Shown: positions 1-8,855, numbered from the stretch's first letter. The stretch: 64,000 nt of DNA from Pseudomonadota bacterium (GCA_027485695.1 JAIXQO010000001.1:1-64000), one strand, 5' to 3'. Program-made: numbers and translations. The notes: a model not told the origin generated them from the letters alone.

Positions 1-255
1 GAAGAGTTCCTAAAGCCGATGGGCGTGACCCAGAAGCATTTGGCAGACCACCTCAAGTGCGATGTCAAAGTGATCAATCGCATTGTGAATGGCCGCACTT
101 CGGTCACGGCTGAAATGGCAATCAAGCTCGCTGCTGCCCTCAAAACTTCTCCAGAATTCTGGATGAATGCCCAGCTTGCTGTCGATGTCTACTTAGCGGG
201 CAAATCACTTGGAAAGAAACTACCAAAACCCTTGGTTAATAACGAAGCTGCCTAG
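1..255 (+). CDS. higA: HigA-type antitoxin / XRE regulator, 5' end missing
   Basis: The frame is open from base 1, and residues EEFLKPMGVTQKHLA before and after the first in-window ATG (base 19) match the N-terminus of HigA family proteins, which usually begin about ten residues earlier. The gene therefore starts upstream of the window and the ATG at 19 is internal. The helix-turn-helix spans roughly the first 45 visible residues (VTQKHLADHL ... VINRIVNGR), followed by the family's SPEFWMNAQ segment. HigA proteins bind their own promoter and neutralise the HigB mRNA interferase, whose gene normally lies just upstream and would be outside this window. A lone HigA-like regulator cannot be excluded. 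Confidence 0.85.
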   Translation, partial: EEFLKPMGVTQKHLADHLKCDVKVINRIVNGRTSVTAEMAIKLAAALKTSPEFWMNAQLAVDVYLAGKSLGKKLPKPLVNNEAA

Positions 256-259
256 ATGC

Positions 260-281
260 AGTAGGAGTTATAACCTCTACT
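260..281 (+). terminator. Hairpin just after the antitoxin gene
   Basis: Bases 260-269 pair with 272-281 with one mismatch and one G-U pair, starting 5 bases after the antitoxin stop codon. No T-run follows (an A-run does), so it may be an RNA-stabilising stem or a weak terminator instead of a classic intrinsic one. Confidence 0.3.
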
Positions 282-437
282 AACATCGTAAAAAAACATT
301 CCAAAACATGACTGAATAAACTGTCTACAGACCGTGGGTTTTACTCCTCGGTCGTTCGAGAATGCAAATCCTCAGCTAATATATCAACATATTGAATTCA
401 GATTGCACTCTTCACCAAGAACCTTTGAATTATAAAA

Positions 438-1349
438 ATGATCACCCACTTCGATCACATCAATTCTTTCCTTCGCTCGAATCGACTCCAAGAAACAATC
501 GATCGCTTCAAGCGGGCCGGTTTCTTAGATCGTGGCTACACAGTTCGACATCCGGCTGGGCACCTAAATGGCTTTGTTCAGCTGACATTCGGGGATCTTG
601 AATTCATTTCAATCGTCGACGAAGACGAATTTGAACGAGAGGCATCCGTCGAGGACAAATACTTCAGAAAGGTGGGGCATCCCACTTCCATCGGAGCCGT
701 TTTTCATCAACCAGATCAAACATATATTGAGTTAAAAAAGTTCATTCCAGATTTAAGTCCGCCCTACAGCCGTGGGAGAAAAGACGCAGAGGATCCTTCT
801 GCGGTTGTTTGGACTTTTCTCCTCCTGCCGCACACAGCGTTTCCTGGAGCTGAAATCTTCTGTGTGAAGTACCACAAATTCGTCGGCCCAGCCCCGGTAC
901 TTAGAATGGGGTCAAACTCCATCTATGGAATAACGGGATATGTGTTTTGCTCAGACTGTATCGAATCCGACATTTCGAGATGGCTAGACTTACTCCGCCC
1001 GATATCTCAAGAAGTGAGACGGGTGAAAAACACCATCGAAATGCCCATTCAAAGACTAAAATGGATCACTCCACAGGAATACGAGAGCATTTACGGTAAA
1101 CCTTGGGTCAAGCACCCCTATCTATGTGGTACTATCGCGGCAGTGATTTTGGGAGCCGACGATTTGAAGCAAGCTCGATCCATGCTTTCCAAAGAGAACT
1201 TCAGTATTGCTTTAGAGTCTGATGAATTTATTCAGCTTCAAACAGACGAGGAAACGCGATTTACGCTTTGGATAGAATCTGGAAGCTCGACAGAATTCTT
1301 AGAAAAGCTCACTAAAATAACCCAAGCTGCGACTATCAACGGGAGCTAG
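438..1349 (+). CDS. Glyoxalase-like (VOC superfamily) domain protein
   Basis: This 303-residue protein has no signal peptide and is probably cytoplasmic. The N-terminus (THFDHINSFLRS, then a helix, then HPAGHLNGFVQLTFGDLEFI) has the beta-alpha-beta-beta-beta layout and the 'G...N....G..LE' pattern of the glyoxalase-like (Glyoxalase_3) family. A second half of similar size (about residues 150-300) suggests paired VOC modules. VOC proteins bind a metal in a paired-module cleft and do isomerase, dioxygenase or resistance functions; the substrate cannot be told here. The ATG at 438 lacks a strong Shine-Dalgarno sequence. It stands alone between the antitoxin and a terminator at 1481. Confidence 0.7.
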   Translation: MITHFDHINSFLRSNRLQETIDRFKRAGFLDRGYTVRHPAGHLNGFVQLTFGDLEFISIVDEDEFEREASVEDKYFRKVGHPTSIGAVFHQPDQTYIELKKFIPDLSPPYSRGRKDAEDPSAVVWTFLLLPHTAFPGAEIFCVKYHKFVGPAPVLRMGSNSIYGITGYVFCSDCIESDISRWLDLLRPISQEVRRVKNTIEMPIQRLKWITPQEYESIYGKPWVKHPYLCGTIAAVILGADDLKQARSMLSKENFSIALESDEFIQLQTDEETRFTLWIESGSSTEFLEKLTKITQAATINGS

Positions 1350-1480
1350 AAGCCCTCAAGAAACCTCCCAAGATCCCCAGAAACGCATTTCCTAAAAGAC
1401 GCGTTCGTAGGACAAAAGGGCTCGTACGTGCCTGAAATTTAAGGATGAGTAACAATCCAACCGCCACGATCAAAATGTGC

Positions 1481-1513
1481 AAAGCCCTGATGATTCAGGT
1501 CATCGGGGCTTTT
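1481..1513 (+). terminator. Rho-independent terminator
   Basis: AAAGCCCTGATG pairs with CATCGGGGCTTT around an 8-base loop and is followed by a T-rich tail. It lies about 130 bases after the glyoxalase-like gene and would end that transcript. Confidence 0.75.
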
Positions 1514-1601
1514 GTGTTTTTGAAGTTGAGATCGGATTCGAAGCCGATAAGTCGTTTTGCGATGGATCTACCCGTGGCCGAATCCCAGGCCAAGATATCT
1601 A

Positions 1602-1638
1602 AAAAAAGCCCCGGCAATTTGCATTACCGAGGCTTTTT
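1602..1638 (-). terminator. Rho-independent terminator, probably bidirectional
   Basis: AAAAAGCC-CGG pairs with CCG-GGCTTTTT around a 12-base loop, with A and T runs on both sides. It sits 35 bases past the stop of the minus-strand secreted protein at 1674 and can also act on plus-strand transcripts. Confidence 0.8.
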
Positions 1639-1673
1639 GATCCGTAATACTAGTGCAAATACTGAAATAGTAA

Positions 1674-2126
1674 CTACTTCTTAAAGGTCAATTTTTTGTA
1701 GAACTCGCAGGTAAAACCGTCAGATGTATAATTTTTTACCCCAGAAACTAGCGTTGCTGGATAATTGAAACTATCAACACCTTCTGTGTAGCCACCTACA
1801 GTAGTAACTCTCACATCTTCGTGAGCAACAAAAATTTCTCCACTCATCGCTTTATCTAAAGTCGCGAACTGATATTTTTTCTTAGTGATATTGTAAGTAA
1901 CTAAGCAAGGCTTCTTGTAGAAACTCTCAATACCTGATTTACCCCATGCATGCCAATCGTACGTGTGAACATCACACACCATTGAGCCATCCTTGGAGCC
2001 ATTGATGAGGACACCAAACTGCAATCCTTGACTTACAAACTTCTGACAGTAAATCACCCACGATTTTTCATTTGCGCTAGCACTGCATGCAATCATCATC
2101 GCTAAGACTGGAAATAGCTTTTTCAT
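1674..2126 (-). CDS. Small secreted protein of unknown function
   Basis: The 150-residue product starts with a clear Sec signal peptide (MKKLFPVLAMMIACSASA, cleavage near residue 18). The mature part has four cysteines spaced across it (in VIYCQKF, MVCDVHT, KKPCLVTY, FTCEFYKK), which suggests two disulfides in a periplasmic or outer-surface protein. AAGGAT lies 5-10 bases before the ATG. It is a monocistronic gene with its own terminator at 1602-1638. I recognise no family. Confidence 0.7.
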   Translation of the reverse strand: MKKLFPVLAMMIACSASANEKSWVIYCQKFVSQGLQFGVLINGSKDGSMVCDVHTYDWHAWGKSGIESFYKKPCLVTYNITKKKYQFATLDKAMSGEIFVAHEDVRVTTVGGYTEGVDSFNYPATLVSGVKNYTSDGFTCEFYKKLTFKK

Positions 2127-2701
2127 AGGTATCCTTGAATTTTTTCTATTATCGCAACCCGATTCCGAGACTAAAATCTCTACTAACTAGTCTTAGATCT
2201 GACTGCGACGGAATTAGACATACTTAGGATATTTAATTAGTTTCCACATATGAGAATTTTTGAGATTCGACTATTCCACCGGAATGAATCGACCATAAGT
2301 GTTTCAACCGTGTTGAGGAATTTGAATATTTTAAGCAACTAAGTTCGACAGATCGATATTGAATGCAAATCAAACTCAAATACCATTCTACTGAGATTCC
2401 ACGTTGTATCGGCGCTGACTACGTTGACACTCCATCTTGGTAATCAGTCCATCGGACGAGCGTGAGATTTAAAAGCGCTGTGAACCATTGACCGCCCGTC
2501 TAGCGCCGATTTTAATTGCTGAGTTTGTACCATTTGAGTGCTTCCAGCGTTCGAGAATTGAGAGTATCGCGGAAGCCCTGATAGCAGACAGATTGCCTAC
2601 GAGCATAAAACAACTGCCTACTTTGTGAACACACACACTGTATAAATCTCTAATAGTTTCATTGCCTCCCGGTGGCACCCCTCCTGCAAATGGAGGAGAC
2701 A
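2127..2701. other. Gene-free stretch of about 575 bases
   Basis: The spacer separates two divergent genes for small secreted proteins and is AT-richer than its surroundings. Short open frames inside it have no ribosome-binding sites and no family-like residues. It should hold the promoters of both flanking genes, but I cannot place convincing -35/-10 pairs. No strong hairpin or repeat was seen apart from a GC-rich stem-like patch just before the next gene (about 2664-2696). Confidence 0.5.
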
Positions 2702-3256
2702 ATGAAACATTCACTTCTCGGTTTAGTGCTGCTTTCAATGGTCTTCTCGATATCCTGGGCAGAAGCCTCGAGCGATGAACATTGTTGGTTAAAGCCCGCT
2801 AGTTCTGTTTTAGAGGGAGATAAGGTACTTGAGTCTCGCGGCTTCGAATTTTTGCCTTCGGTATACCCCGAAGATTTCGAGGATAAAAGCGCTGAACTCG
2901 AAGTAAGATACCGAAGTGGTAAGAGTCGAAACTACAAAGTACCTTCTCTAACAAAATTGCTAGCTGCAGGAACTACCTGCAAACAATTCATCGAAAAAAT
3001 AAAACGAGCGGAAGCGAAATTCGCGCTGTTAGTTCAGAAAGTAATACTGGAGTCTCAGTTAGAAATTCTCGAGATTCAGCGAGAAGAGTTACTGCATGAA
3101 CTCGTCCGGGAACAGCTGGATCGTTCTTACAGGAAACGATCTGCCAAGATTAATTCTGAAATGAAAAAAAAGTTGGTAGAAACTGTGGACGCCAAGAGCG
3201 TAACGTCTCCTGATTCAACGTCAAAATCAGGAACCTTTGATACTCAAAAACAATAA
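2702..3256 (+). CDS. Secreted protein with C-terminal coiled coil, unknown function
   Basis: The start at 2702 is chosen over the in-frame ATG at 2672 because GGAGGAG (2692-2698) sits just upstream and the protein then opens with a proper signal peptide (MKHSLLGLVLLSMVFSISWAEA). The 184-residue product has a charged C-terminal helix, about residues 90-165, rich in E, K, R and L in a heptad-like arrangement (for example QLEILEIQREELLHELVREQ), then a Ser/Thr-rich tail. That suggests a periplasmic coiled-coil protein. Two cysteines are present in the mature part. No known family is evident. Confidence 0.7.
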   Translation: MKHSLLGLVLLSMVFSISWAEASSDEHCWLKPASSVLEGDKVLESRGFEFLPSVYPEDFEDKSAELEVRYRSGKSRNYKVPSLTKLLAAGTTCKQFIEKIKRAEAKFALLVQKVILESQLEILEIQREELLHELVREQLDRSYRKRSAKINSEMKKKLVETVDAKSVTSPDSTSKSGTFDTQKQ

Positions 3257-3626
3257 GGGCGTTTTTCCAATTCACGATCCCGCCTGAAGTGATTCAGTCG
3301 AAAGATCAATATCGCTGTAAAGTCCCTCTCCTTGCATTCCGCAAGTCCCGCAGTGACTATCTCTTCAGGAGTAAAAGCTGCTTCAGATCCGACACGTGAC
3401 TTCGTTTCATCTGTTCTTCGCCCAACTCGTAATTACGGAATATTCTCCGATTTTTTTCTGCCCTCTACCTCCCTCGTTTTTGGAGTTCGAGAGTGCCATG
3501 TGTCTTTTTACACCCTTAATATTTACCAAACCAAATGGTTTCCCAACGAGCCCTGAATGGGTTCTGGCGACAATATAAACATAAGTTAATACTCAATTTC
3601 GACAATTGTCAGACTAGGAGAATCAA
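3257..3626. other. Intergenic region before the two-component locus
   Basis: No credible gene is seen; frames open here use rare residues in a row and lack ribosome-binding sites. The last 60 bases are AT-rich and end in the palindrome at 3601-3610, so the promoter of the response regulator operon probably lies here. Confidence 0.5.
3601..3610. promoter_or_regulatory. Perfect palindrome before the receiver gene
   Basis: GACAATTGTC is a perfect 10-base palindrome that ends 5 bases before the AGGAG ribosome-binding site of the response regulator. Its place in the leader fits an operator or a short regulatory stem. CGACAAT occurs once more about 40 bases upstream. Function is inferred only from position. 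Confidence 0.3.
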
Positions 3627-4106
3627 GTGCTCGACTTGCTGATTATCGACGACGAAAAAGATATCTGCGATGTGCTGGAATCACTCTTCACGGAGGCCGG
3701 ATACACTGTGAAGACCGCCAATGATGCGAATGCGGCCACTAAAATTATTGCTTCCGAAACACCTGCACTACTTATTTGCGATATCACGATGCCCGGTCGT
3801 AGCGGCATTCAGTTGTTGGAGGCACAACGAGAGACTCTGCATCCCTTTGCCGTCGTCATGCTTACCGCCCATGCCGAGAGCGAAATGATTATCAGCGCGC
3901 TTCGCCTAGGGGCACTCGACTACATCGTTAAACCCTTCGATTCAGATTCACTCCTCAAAAGAGTTCCAGCATGGCTAGAGGTCGGAAAACGTATCAAAGC
4001 ATTGCGGGATAGCAGCAGTAGTTCTCCAGCGCTCGCTGAACAACAAATGAAGATGATCGAGTTGTTTCGCCTGAAGAACTACAAGGAGACCAAGGCTTCT
4101 GCATGA
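3627..4106 (+). CDS. Single-domain response regulator (receiver only)
   Basis: This 159-residue protein is a CheY-like receiver with acidic pocket D8/D9, phospho-acceptor D52 (LLICDITMP), T80 (MLTAHA) and K102 (YIVKPF). After the receiver (about residues 1-120) there is a Ser-rich linker and a short basic tail but no DNA-binding domain. It would pass phosphate on or act by protein contact. The start is GTG at 3627, set by AGGAG at 3616-3620. The last four bases overlap the next gene, a histidine kinase, so the two are translationally coupled and likely partners. Confidence 0.93.
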   Translation: MLDLLIIDDEKDICDVLESLFTEAGYTVKTANDANAATKIIASETPALLICDITMPGRSGIQLLEAQRETLHPFAVVMLTAHAESEMIISALRLGALDYIVKPFDSDSLLKRVPAWLEVGKRIKALRDSSSSSPALAEQQMKMIELFRLKNYKETKASA

Positions 4107-5608
4107 GTCCATTGAGAAAGCTGTCGGATACAGACGACAGCAAAGAGATCCGCTTCAGTTTAAATTTCCTCGATCAGATCTTCAGTGCACTGCCTGACCC
4201 GGTGTTCGTGAAAGACCATAATCATCGATGGATCTTTGGAAACGAAGCATTTTCTAAGGTAATCGGACGCCCCTTAAAGGACTACCTCTATAAATCCGAC
4301 TACGACATATTCCCCAAAGAAATCGCGGATGTTTTTTGGAAAAAAGACGACGAGATATTCAACTTGGGCATCGCTAACGAAAACGAAGAACTCATCCAAA
4401 TCAATGGAGAGATCCGGACTATTTTAACGAAAAAAGTCCCGATTCGTACAGATCACGGGATGATTCTCGTGGGAATCATCCGAGATGTTACCGACCGAAA
4501 AAATCTCGAGGTCAAGAACAACGAACTAAACGCTCGGCTGACCCAAGCGATGCAATCGCTGAACTTCGGAGTATGGGAATGGAATTGCCTAACTCAGAAT
4601 GTAAAATGGGATTCAATCGTAGCTGGACTACTGAATCTATCAACAGATGCTTCTGAGGGTTCTATGGAGCAGATGCTCAGTCAACTCGATATCAACGAGC
4701 AGACTCGTCTTAACCGCCGACTAGAAGAAGCGCTGACTCACGGTGGAGCATTTCAAGAAGATTTCAAATTAAATAAAGGACCAAATCAAATCATCTTACG
4801 AACAAACGCAAAGGTCCTGCTAGAGAAAGAAAATGATCGTGAGTATACGAAGGTTGTCGGCACCATATGGAACGTTACTCACGAGTACGAGCAAAGAAAA
4901 CAACTCGTCAATGCTGCTCAAATTTCAACGTTTTCTGAAATGGCTGCAGGGATTGCCCACGACATCAATAACCCGATCGCCATACTAAAAGGAAGAATTC
5001 AGCAGCTTCAAAAGATTCATGAAAAATCGGGTATACAGGACGACTCTACAAACAAGATCATCAAGTCCATGCTGGACTCCTGCGATCGAGCAACAAAAGT
5101 TGTTGCCGACCTGAGAAAACTTTCAAGTTCAAATGTACATTCAAACGTCATAGTTTTCGACGCTCGTGATCTATTCGAAGAAATTTCCGCGCTTTTCAAA
5201 TCGCGTTTCAGCGGGATGGGCATCGACTTTCAGGTAGTGTTCACAGACGGCCCATGCAAAATATTTGCGGTAGAAAACCAAATTAGACAAGCGCTCATCA
5301 CCTTGACAAACTACTCATTCAACTCTGTCTATTCGTGCGAGAATCGCAAGATCTGGTGGAAGATTGACGGATCCGTTGAGGGTCAGGTCACGATCACTTT
5401 AGGAGACAGTGGGACTGCACCTTCAAACATTCACGATCGAACTCCACAAAACGGTTTCGCATCGAATGCAATGAATCCTTCTTTTGGGCTAGGAGTCACA
5501 CTGTCTCGGAACATCATCGAGTCGAACGGTGGAAAATGGATCGAATTTCAGGCTAATTCCGATAATCGATTTGTTTTTCAATTTCTTTCTAGCGAACAAA
5601 TCAAATGA
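4103..5608 (+). CDS. Soluble PAS-domain sensor histidine kinase
   Basis: The 501-residue kinase has no membrane segment, so it senses a cytoplasmic signal. A PAS domain covers about residues 20-135 (PDPVFVKDHNHRWIFGNEAF ... GIIRDVTDRK) and a second PAS-like region about 145-262. The H-box is at residues 280-292 with phospho-accepting H286 in the HDINNP motif, typical of kinases whose histidine is followed by D-x-N-N-P. The ATP-binding domain follows; the G2-like segment is FGLGVTLSRN, but the N-box (LTNYSFNSVYS) is weak and the G1 motif reads GDSGTAP, so the catalytic domain is diverged. It overlaps the receiver gene by 4 bases and is followed by an OmpR-type regulator. Confidence 0.92.
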   Translation: MSPLRKLSDTDDSKEIRFSLNFLDQIFSALPDPVFVKDHNHRWIFGNEAFSKVIGRPLKDYLYKSDYDIFPKEIADVFWKKDDEIFNLGIANENEELIQINGEIRTILTKKVPIRTDHGMILVGIIRDVTDRKNLEVKNNELNARLTQAMQSLNFGVWEWNCLTQNVKWDSIVAGLLNLSTDASEGSMEQMLSQLDINEQTRLNRRLEEALTHGGAFQEDFKLNKGPNQIILRTNAKVLLEKENDREYTKVVGTIWNVTHEYEQRKQLVNAAQISTFSEMAAGIAHDINNPIAILKGRIQQLQKIHEKSGIQDDSTNKIIKSMLDSCDRATKVVADLRKLSSSNVHSNVIVFDARDLFEEISALFKSRFSGMGIDFQVVFTDGPCKIFAVENQIRQALITLTNYSFNSVYSCENRKIWWKIDGSVEGQVTITLGDSGTAPSNIHDRTPQNGFASNAMNPSFGLGVTLSRNIIESNGGKWIEFQANSDNRFVFQFLSSEQIK

Positions 5609-5654
5609 CGTATGTCTCGTTAACCAAATTCTTGACGATCGTTCTTTGACTACT

Positions 5655-5666
5655 GGGAGCGCTCCC
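5655..5666. promoter_or_regulatory. 12-base perfect palindrome before the OmpR-type gene
   Basis: GGGAGCGCTCCC lies 47 bases after the kinase stop and 61 bases before the regulator start. It could be an operator or the core of a compact stem. No T-run follows, so it is not a clear terminator. Confidence 0.3.
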
Positions 5667-5726
5667 CAATCACCTAAAGATTGCACCATTTAAGGCCGAA
5701 TTGTTCTAGAGGGAGTTCGGCAATTC

Positions 5727-6428
5727 ATGAGGGATATACTGGTAGTCGAGGACTCTCCAGAGCATCAAAAATTGGTCGCGCGGGTGCTCGGATCATTTCA
5801 TCTATCATTTGTAGAGTCAGCCGAAGAGGCATGGGTGAAACTCTCCGCTCGAGACTACGATCTGATCTTGTTGGATATTTCGCTTCCCAATAAAGACGGC
5901 TACACGCTATTAGCGGAGATACAGAGCCTCAGACATCTTCAAGAGACACCCATCATTTGTTTGACTGGGAAGTCAGGAATTACAGACAAGATTACGGCCT
6001 TCACCCTCGGCGCCGACGACTACGTCGTGAAACCATTTGATCCGCTTGAACTCAAGGCAAGAGTCGAAGGAAAAATCAGCAAACGCCACAGGATCAAAAC
6101 CTCCTCTCTTTTTATCGAGTTTAACGCTCTCAGAATAGATTTGACGACTCAACGTGTATTTCAGGGTGAAAATAGAGAACCACTCGAACTGACACCCATT
6201 GAATTTCGTCTTTTATCAAAATTGACATCTTGGCCAGAGCGAGTTTTCACACGCGATCAACTGCTCATCGCTGGATGGGGCGAGAATGCCAGCGTCCTCG
6301 ATCGTGCTGTGGACGTCCACATTTGCGGATTGAGAAAAAAACTGGGTTCCATCGGTTCATGCATCGAAGCTATTTCTGGAACCGGATATCGAATATCAGA
6401 GATTAAGTTTAAAAAATTGGCTGCTTAG
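5727..6428 (+). CDS. OmpR/PhoB-type response regulator
   Basis: The 233-residue protein has a receiver domain (residues 1-120; acidic E8/D9, phospho-acceptor D50 in LILLDISLP, K in VVKPFDP) and a C-terminal winged helix (about 130-228) with the family landmarks LTPIEFRLLSKL, VFTRDQLL, DRAVDVHICGLRKKL and GTGYRI. It binds DNA and controls transcription when phosphorylated. It lies 118 bases after the PAS kinase and in the same direction, so the three genes probably form one signalling system with two receivers for one kinase. Its 3' end overlaps the convergent next gene by 20 bases. Confidence 0.95.
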   Translation: MRDILVVEDSPEHQKLVARVLGSFHLSFVESAEEAWVKLSARDYDLILLDISLPNKDGYTLLAEIQSLRHLQETPIICLTGKSGITDKITAFTLGADDYVVKPFDPLELKARVEGKISKRHRIKTSSLFIEFNALRIDLTTQRVFQGENREPLELTPIEFRLLSKLTSWPERVFTRDQLLIAGWGENASVLDRAVDVHICGLRKKLGSIGSCIEAISGTGYRISEIKFKKLAA

Positions 6429-7215
6429 TAATCGTCTTCAGGTAGGTCTTCCTCACGCCAAGAGGTACATCTAGCGACTCTAGTGTGAGATAGAGCGTGA
6501 CGAGCATCACTCCTAAAAACGTCAGCTCCGGATGAAATTTTGATTTCTCGGTTTTTGCTGCTTCGAAGATTGCGTGAAAACTTTCTTTGAAATGGGAAAT
6601 AGAGAAACGAACGGAATCTTGGTCGCCTTGGCCAAAATGTTTCTTCAATAATTGATCCATTTTTTCTAACAGCCGTGGATTACCCGTGTTCTTCCAAGCA
6701 TAGAGTTGAACACCTTGGGCGGTCGCAGCGGGGTCATCGAAATAGAATCCACGATAGAGCGCTTGAACAGATTCCCGAAACAAAGTCGAAGGGTGGTGAA
6801 CCAGCCCCCCCGCCTTGACTTTGAGAACTCGTGTTTCCCTCGTCCACTCGAGTTGATCAGGCCTGATATCAAGAAAGAGGGGTCCATCTAGTTGTTGGCT
6901 CAAAAAGTAGAACTCCAAGAGCTTTTCTCCGACTTCGGTCCTTTCTTCGAGCGACAAAAGGTCAACTTTAAGACCTTGAACCGATCCAAAAACGACCTCG
7001 ATTCCTGCTCCACGCATGCGTTCAAGCCAATGTGCCGGAAGCTCGCTTGAGGAAACTCCGCCTTGTACCGAGCGTTTAGCGATCTTCAACGCAAGCTCCA
7101 AGACCTCTGTCGGAAAGATCACCTGAAGCGAGCTAGGCGAGGCATAGGGGATGAAACCCTTAAAAGATTCAGGGGTTACACTCATCGCCCATTTTTGCAT
7201 CATCGATAGCATCAT
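6409..7215 (-). CDS. Cytoplasmic protein of unknown function
   Basis: A 268-residue protein without signal peptide, rich in Leu and charged residues and mostly helical by appearance. One hydrophobic stretch near the C-terminus (LTFLGVMLVTLYLTLESL, about residues 230-248) could be a membrane segment or a buried helix. The start is uncertain: clustered ATGs at 7215, 7212, 7200 and 7185 all lack a good ribosome-binding site. It converges on the OmpR-type gene with a 20-base overlap. I do not recognise a family. Confidence 0.7.
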   Translation of the reverse strand: MMLSMMQKWAMSVTPESFKGFIPYASPSSLQVIFPTEVLELALKIAKRSVQGGVSSSELPAHWLERMRGAGIEVVFGSVQGLKVDLLSLEERTEVGEKLLEFYFLSQQLDGPLFLDIRPDQLEWTRETRVLKVKAGGLVHHPSTLFRESVQALYRGFYFDDPAATAQGVQLYAWKNTGNPRLLEKMDQLLKKHFGQGDQDSVRFSISHFKESFHAIFEAAKTEKSKFHPELTFLGVMLVTLYLTLESLDVPLGVRKTYLKTITKQPIF

Positions 7216-7285
7216 ATTGGAGAGTACGAATCACACGGAGAAAAGTTACTCGTGCTTTCGGCAAATAGAGACCTTGATCGCGATT

Positions 7286-8116
7286 CTACCGATAATTCGT
7301 CATCGAAACCGTACCCACCGGGAGTGGTCCGGGAGTGACGAAACTACCCGTCACAAAGAACGACTTGGCGCCCGCGAATACCCGTGCCCAAGCCATCAGG
7401 TTACTCGGCTCATTCTCAAAGAGCGCCACCACCTGGTGCCCTCCCGACTCGGCTATCACTCGGATGCGCTCAGCTGATTCACGCTTGAATGTTACGGAGT
7501 CTTGGCCGACTTGACGCAAAATCACGAATGGAGTTTCACTCGCCATGAGCACACCCAGGCGAATGAGTTGTTCGAAGGTAGCGGCACCAACTTCGGCCTC
7601 CCCGCGGGATGACACGAAATAGATATCGGCACCTGCAAGTTTGACCGCTCGAATAAATGCGCTCGCCCCCGGCATCAGCGTATCTGAATGGAAGAACTCG
7701 GGTCCGCCTTCATACCTGCGACGAAGATCAAATAAGTTCCGAACAAGTGTCGCATCGGTGATGCCGAGTTTCGTCATGAGTTCGGGTTGTGAATAACCGT
7801 TTGTTGAACCGTAGATATCGTGAAGCGCAAGCCCCAGAGCTTTTTCGCAATCTGAAGACATAGGTGATGTGATGGTGGCAGCCGCCGTGCCACAGAGTTC
7901 TTCGGAGGCTTTGCGATAAGCGAGGTATTTTCTCAGATGGGAGTCGACGACGGTTTCGTCAAGATCCATGACGAGGATGCTCTTTTTTCCAGACGCCTTA
8001 TTTCCACGAACCTGCGCGATCACAGCGTCGAGGTCCGGTGCGAATGCATGCACGTTTCCCGAGCATGCGAACAACAGAGTCGAAATCACCCATCGCAAAC
8101 GGAGGTCGATCTTCAT
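7286..8116 (-). CDS. Secreted HAD-superfamily acid phosphatase-like protein
   Basis: The 276-residue protein begins with a signal peptide (residues 1-24, ending GNVHA-F). HAD motif I is VMDLDETVVDS, giving catalytic D51 and D53. Motif II is the S/T of FVSSRGE, the motif III lysine is likely in FKRES, and the acidic motif IV lies in VALFENEPSN. Secreted HAD phosphatases of subfamily IIIB dephosphorylate nucleotides and other small phosphates in the periplasm. The ATG lacks a strong ribosome-binding site. It is transcribed in the same direction as its neighbours but with gaps of about 70 and 110 bases, so shared transcription is possible but not shown. Confidence 0.85.
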   Translation of the reverse strand: MKIDLRLRWVISTLLFACSGNVHAFAPDLDAVIAQVRGNKASGKKSILVMDLDETVVDSHLRKYLAYRKASEELCGTAAATITSPMSSDCEKALGLALHDIYGSTNGYSQPELMTKLGITDATLVRNLFDLRRRYEGGPEFFHSDTLMPGASAFIRAVKLAGADIYFVSSRGEAEVGAATFEQLIRLGVLMASETPFVILRQVGQDSVTFKRESAERIRVIAESGGHQVVALFENEPSNLMAWARVFAGAKSFFVTGSFVTPGPLPVGTVSMTNYR

Positions 8117-8229
8117 GGCGTGAGGCTAGCATGGCGGCAAAAGAGGATTCAACTTTTAGATAATAAATGCCGCAGCGAGTTTATCGCCACGGCATGGAAA
8201 TTTCCAAGTTTTCGTTCAAAACTACGGCT

Positions 8230-8691
8230 TTACCGCCCCATTCCTTTGCGGTCGGAGGCGTCGACAGATTTTGGAGGAATCGTCAGACCCGGACTGGTTG
8301 AGCTACCAACTGTGTAACGATCCATATCCGACGTTGCTTTGATAGGTTGATATTTGTATCCCGCTTCAAGTTTGCGAACGGCATAGACGTGAATAGCGAG
8401 CGCCACAGCCGCGATCGAAAAAATCCAGCCTCGTGAATCTTCGTAGGTCAACAAGATCAAACCATGGACAAATGGAATAGCGACCCCGAACGCCTGGGTA
8501 CGATAGCGCGGAAATTGATCCGACCAGACCGTGGAGGCGCTAGCCAAGAGGATCGGCACCAAAATGAGTCCGGCCCAATTGTATCCGATCGGGAGCGTAC
8601 CCCAGGTGAATCCAGAGAAATCGTGAATAGCCTCATAGAGCGCAAGTCCAACCCAGACAACCGTCATAATGACTTTTAATGTTTTCAACAT
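8230..8691 (-). CDS. Small integral membrane protein, unknown
   Basis: This 153-residue protein has four likely membrane helices (about residues 6-24, 38-56, 66-84 and 88-106) and a polar cytoplasmic or periplasmic tail of about 45 residues. AGGAAGAG lies about 6 bases before the ATG, a good ribosome-binding site. I recognise no family and no catalytic motif. Confidence 0.7.
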   Translation of the reverse strand: MLKTLKVIMTVVWVGLALYEAIHDFSGFTWGTLPIGYNWAGLILVPILLASASTVWSDQFPRYRTQAFGVAIPFVHGLILLTYEDSRGWIFSIAAVALAIHVYAVRKLEAGYKYQPIKATSDMDRYTVGSSTSPGLTIPPKSVDASDRKGMGR

Positions 8692-8831
8692 AATTACTCT
8701 TCCTTGTGTTGATGAATGCGTTTCAGTGCACTGTAGAAAATCTCTACATTTTCCCTAGCGCTGGTTTCGAAGTTTAAGGTGAGCAAGTGGCGAGCCAAGA
8801 AAATTGGCCGTGAAGGGAACAAAAGCACGAC

Positions 8832-8855
8832 ACCTCAAAATCCAAATATTGAGGT
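8832..8855 (-). terminator. Inverted repeat after the hydrolase gene
   Basis: ACCTCAA and TTGAGGT (7-base arms, 10-base spacer) start 20 bases beyond the hydrolase stop at 8876. Without a clean T-run the stem may be a weak terminator or a 3'-end stabiliser. Confidence 0.35.

Noticed and set aside
1445..1684. A 79-codon plus-strand frame
   Set aside because: It runs through two clear terminator hairpins (1481-1513 and 1602-1638), so it is unlikely to be coding.
2623..2646. TTGTGA and TATAAA before the coiled-coil gene as a promoter
   Set aside because: The spacing is only 12 bases, too short for a sigma-70 type promoter.
2469..2738. An 89-codon minus-strand frame in the long spacer
   Set aside because: It overlaps the start and ribosome-binding site of the secreted coiled-coil gene and shows no recognisable domain.
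3332..3578. Two short overlapping plus-strand frames before the receiver gene
   Set aside because: Their starts lack ribosome-binding sites, sequences are low in family-like patterns, and each is as likely as the other.
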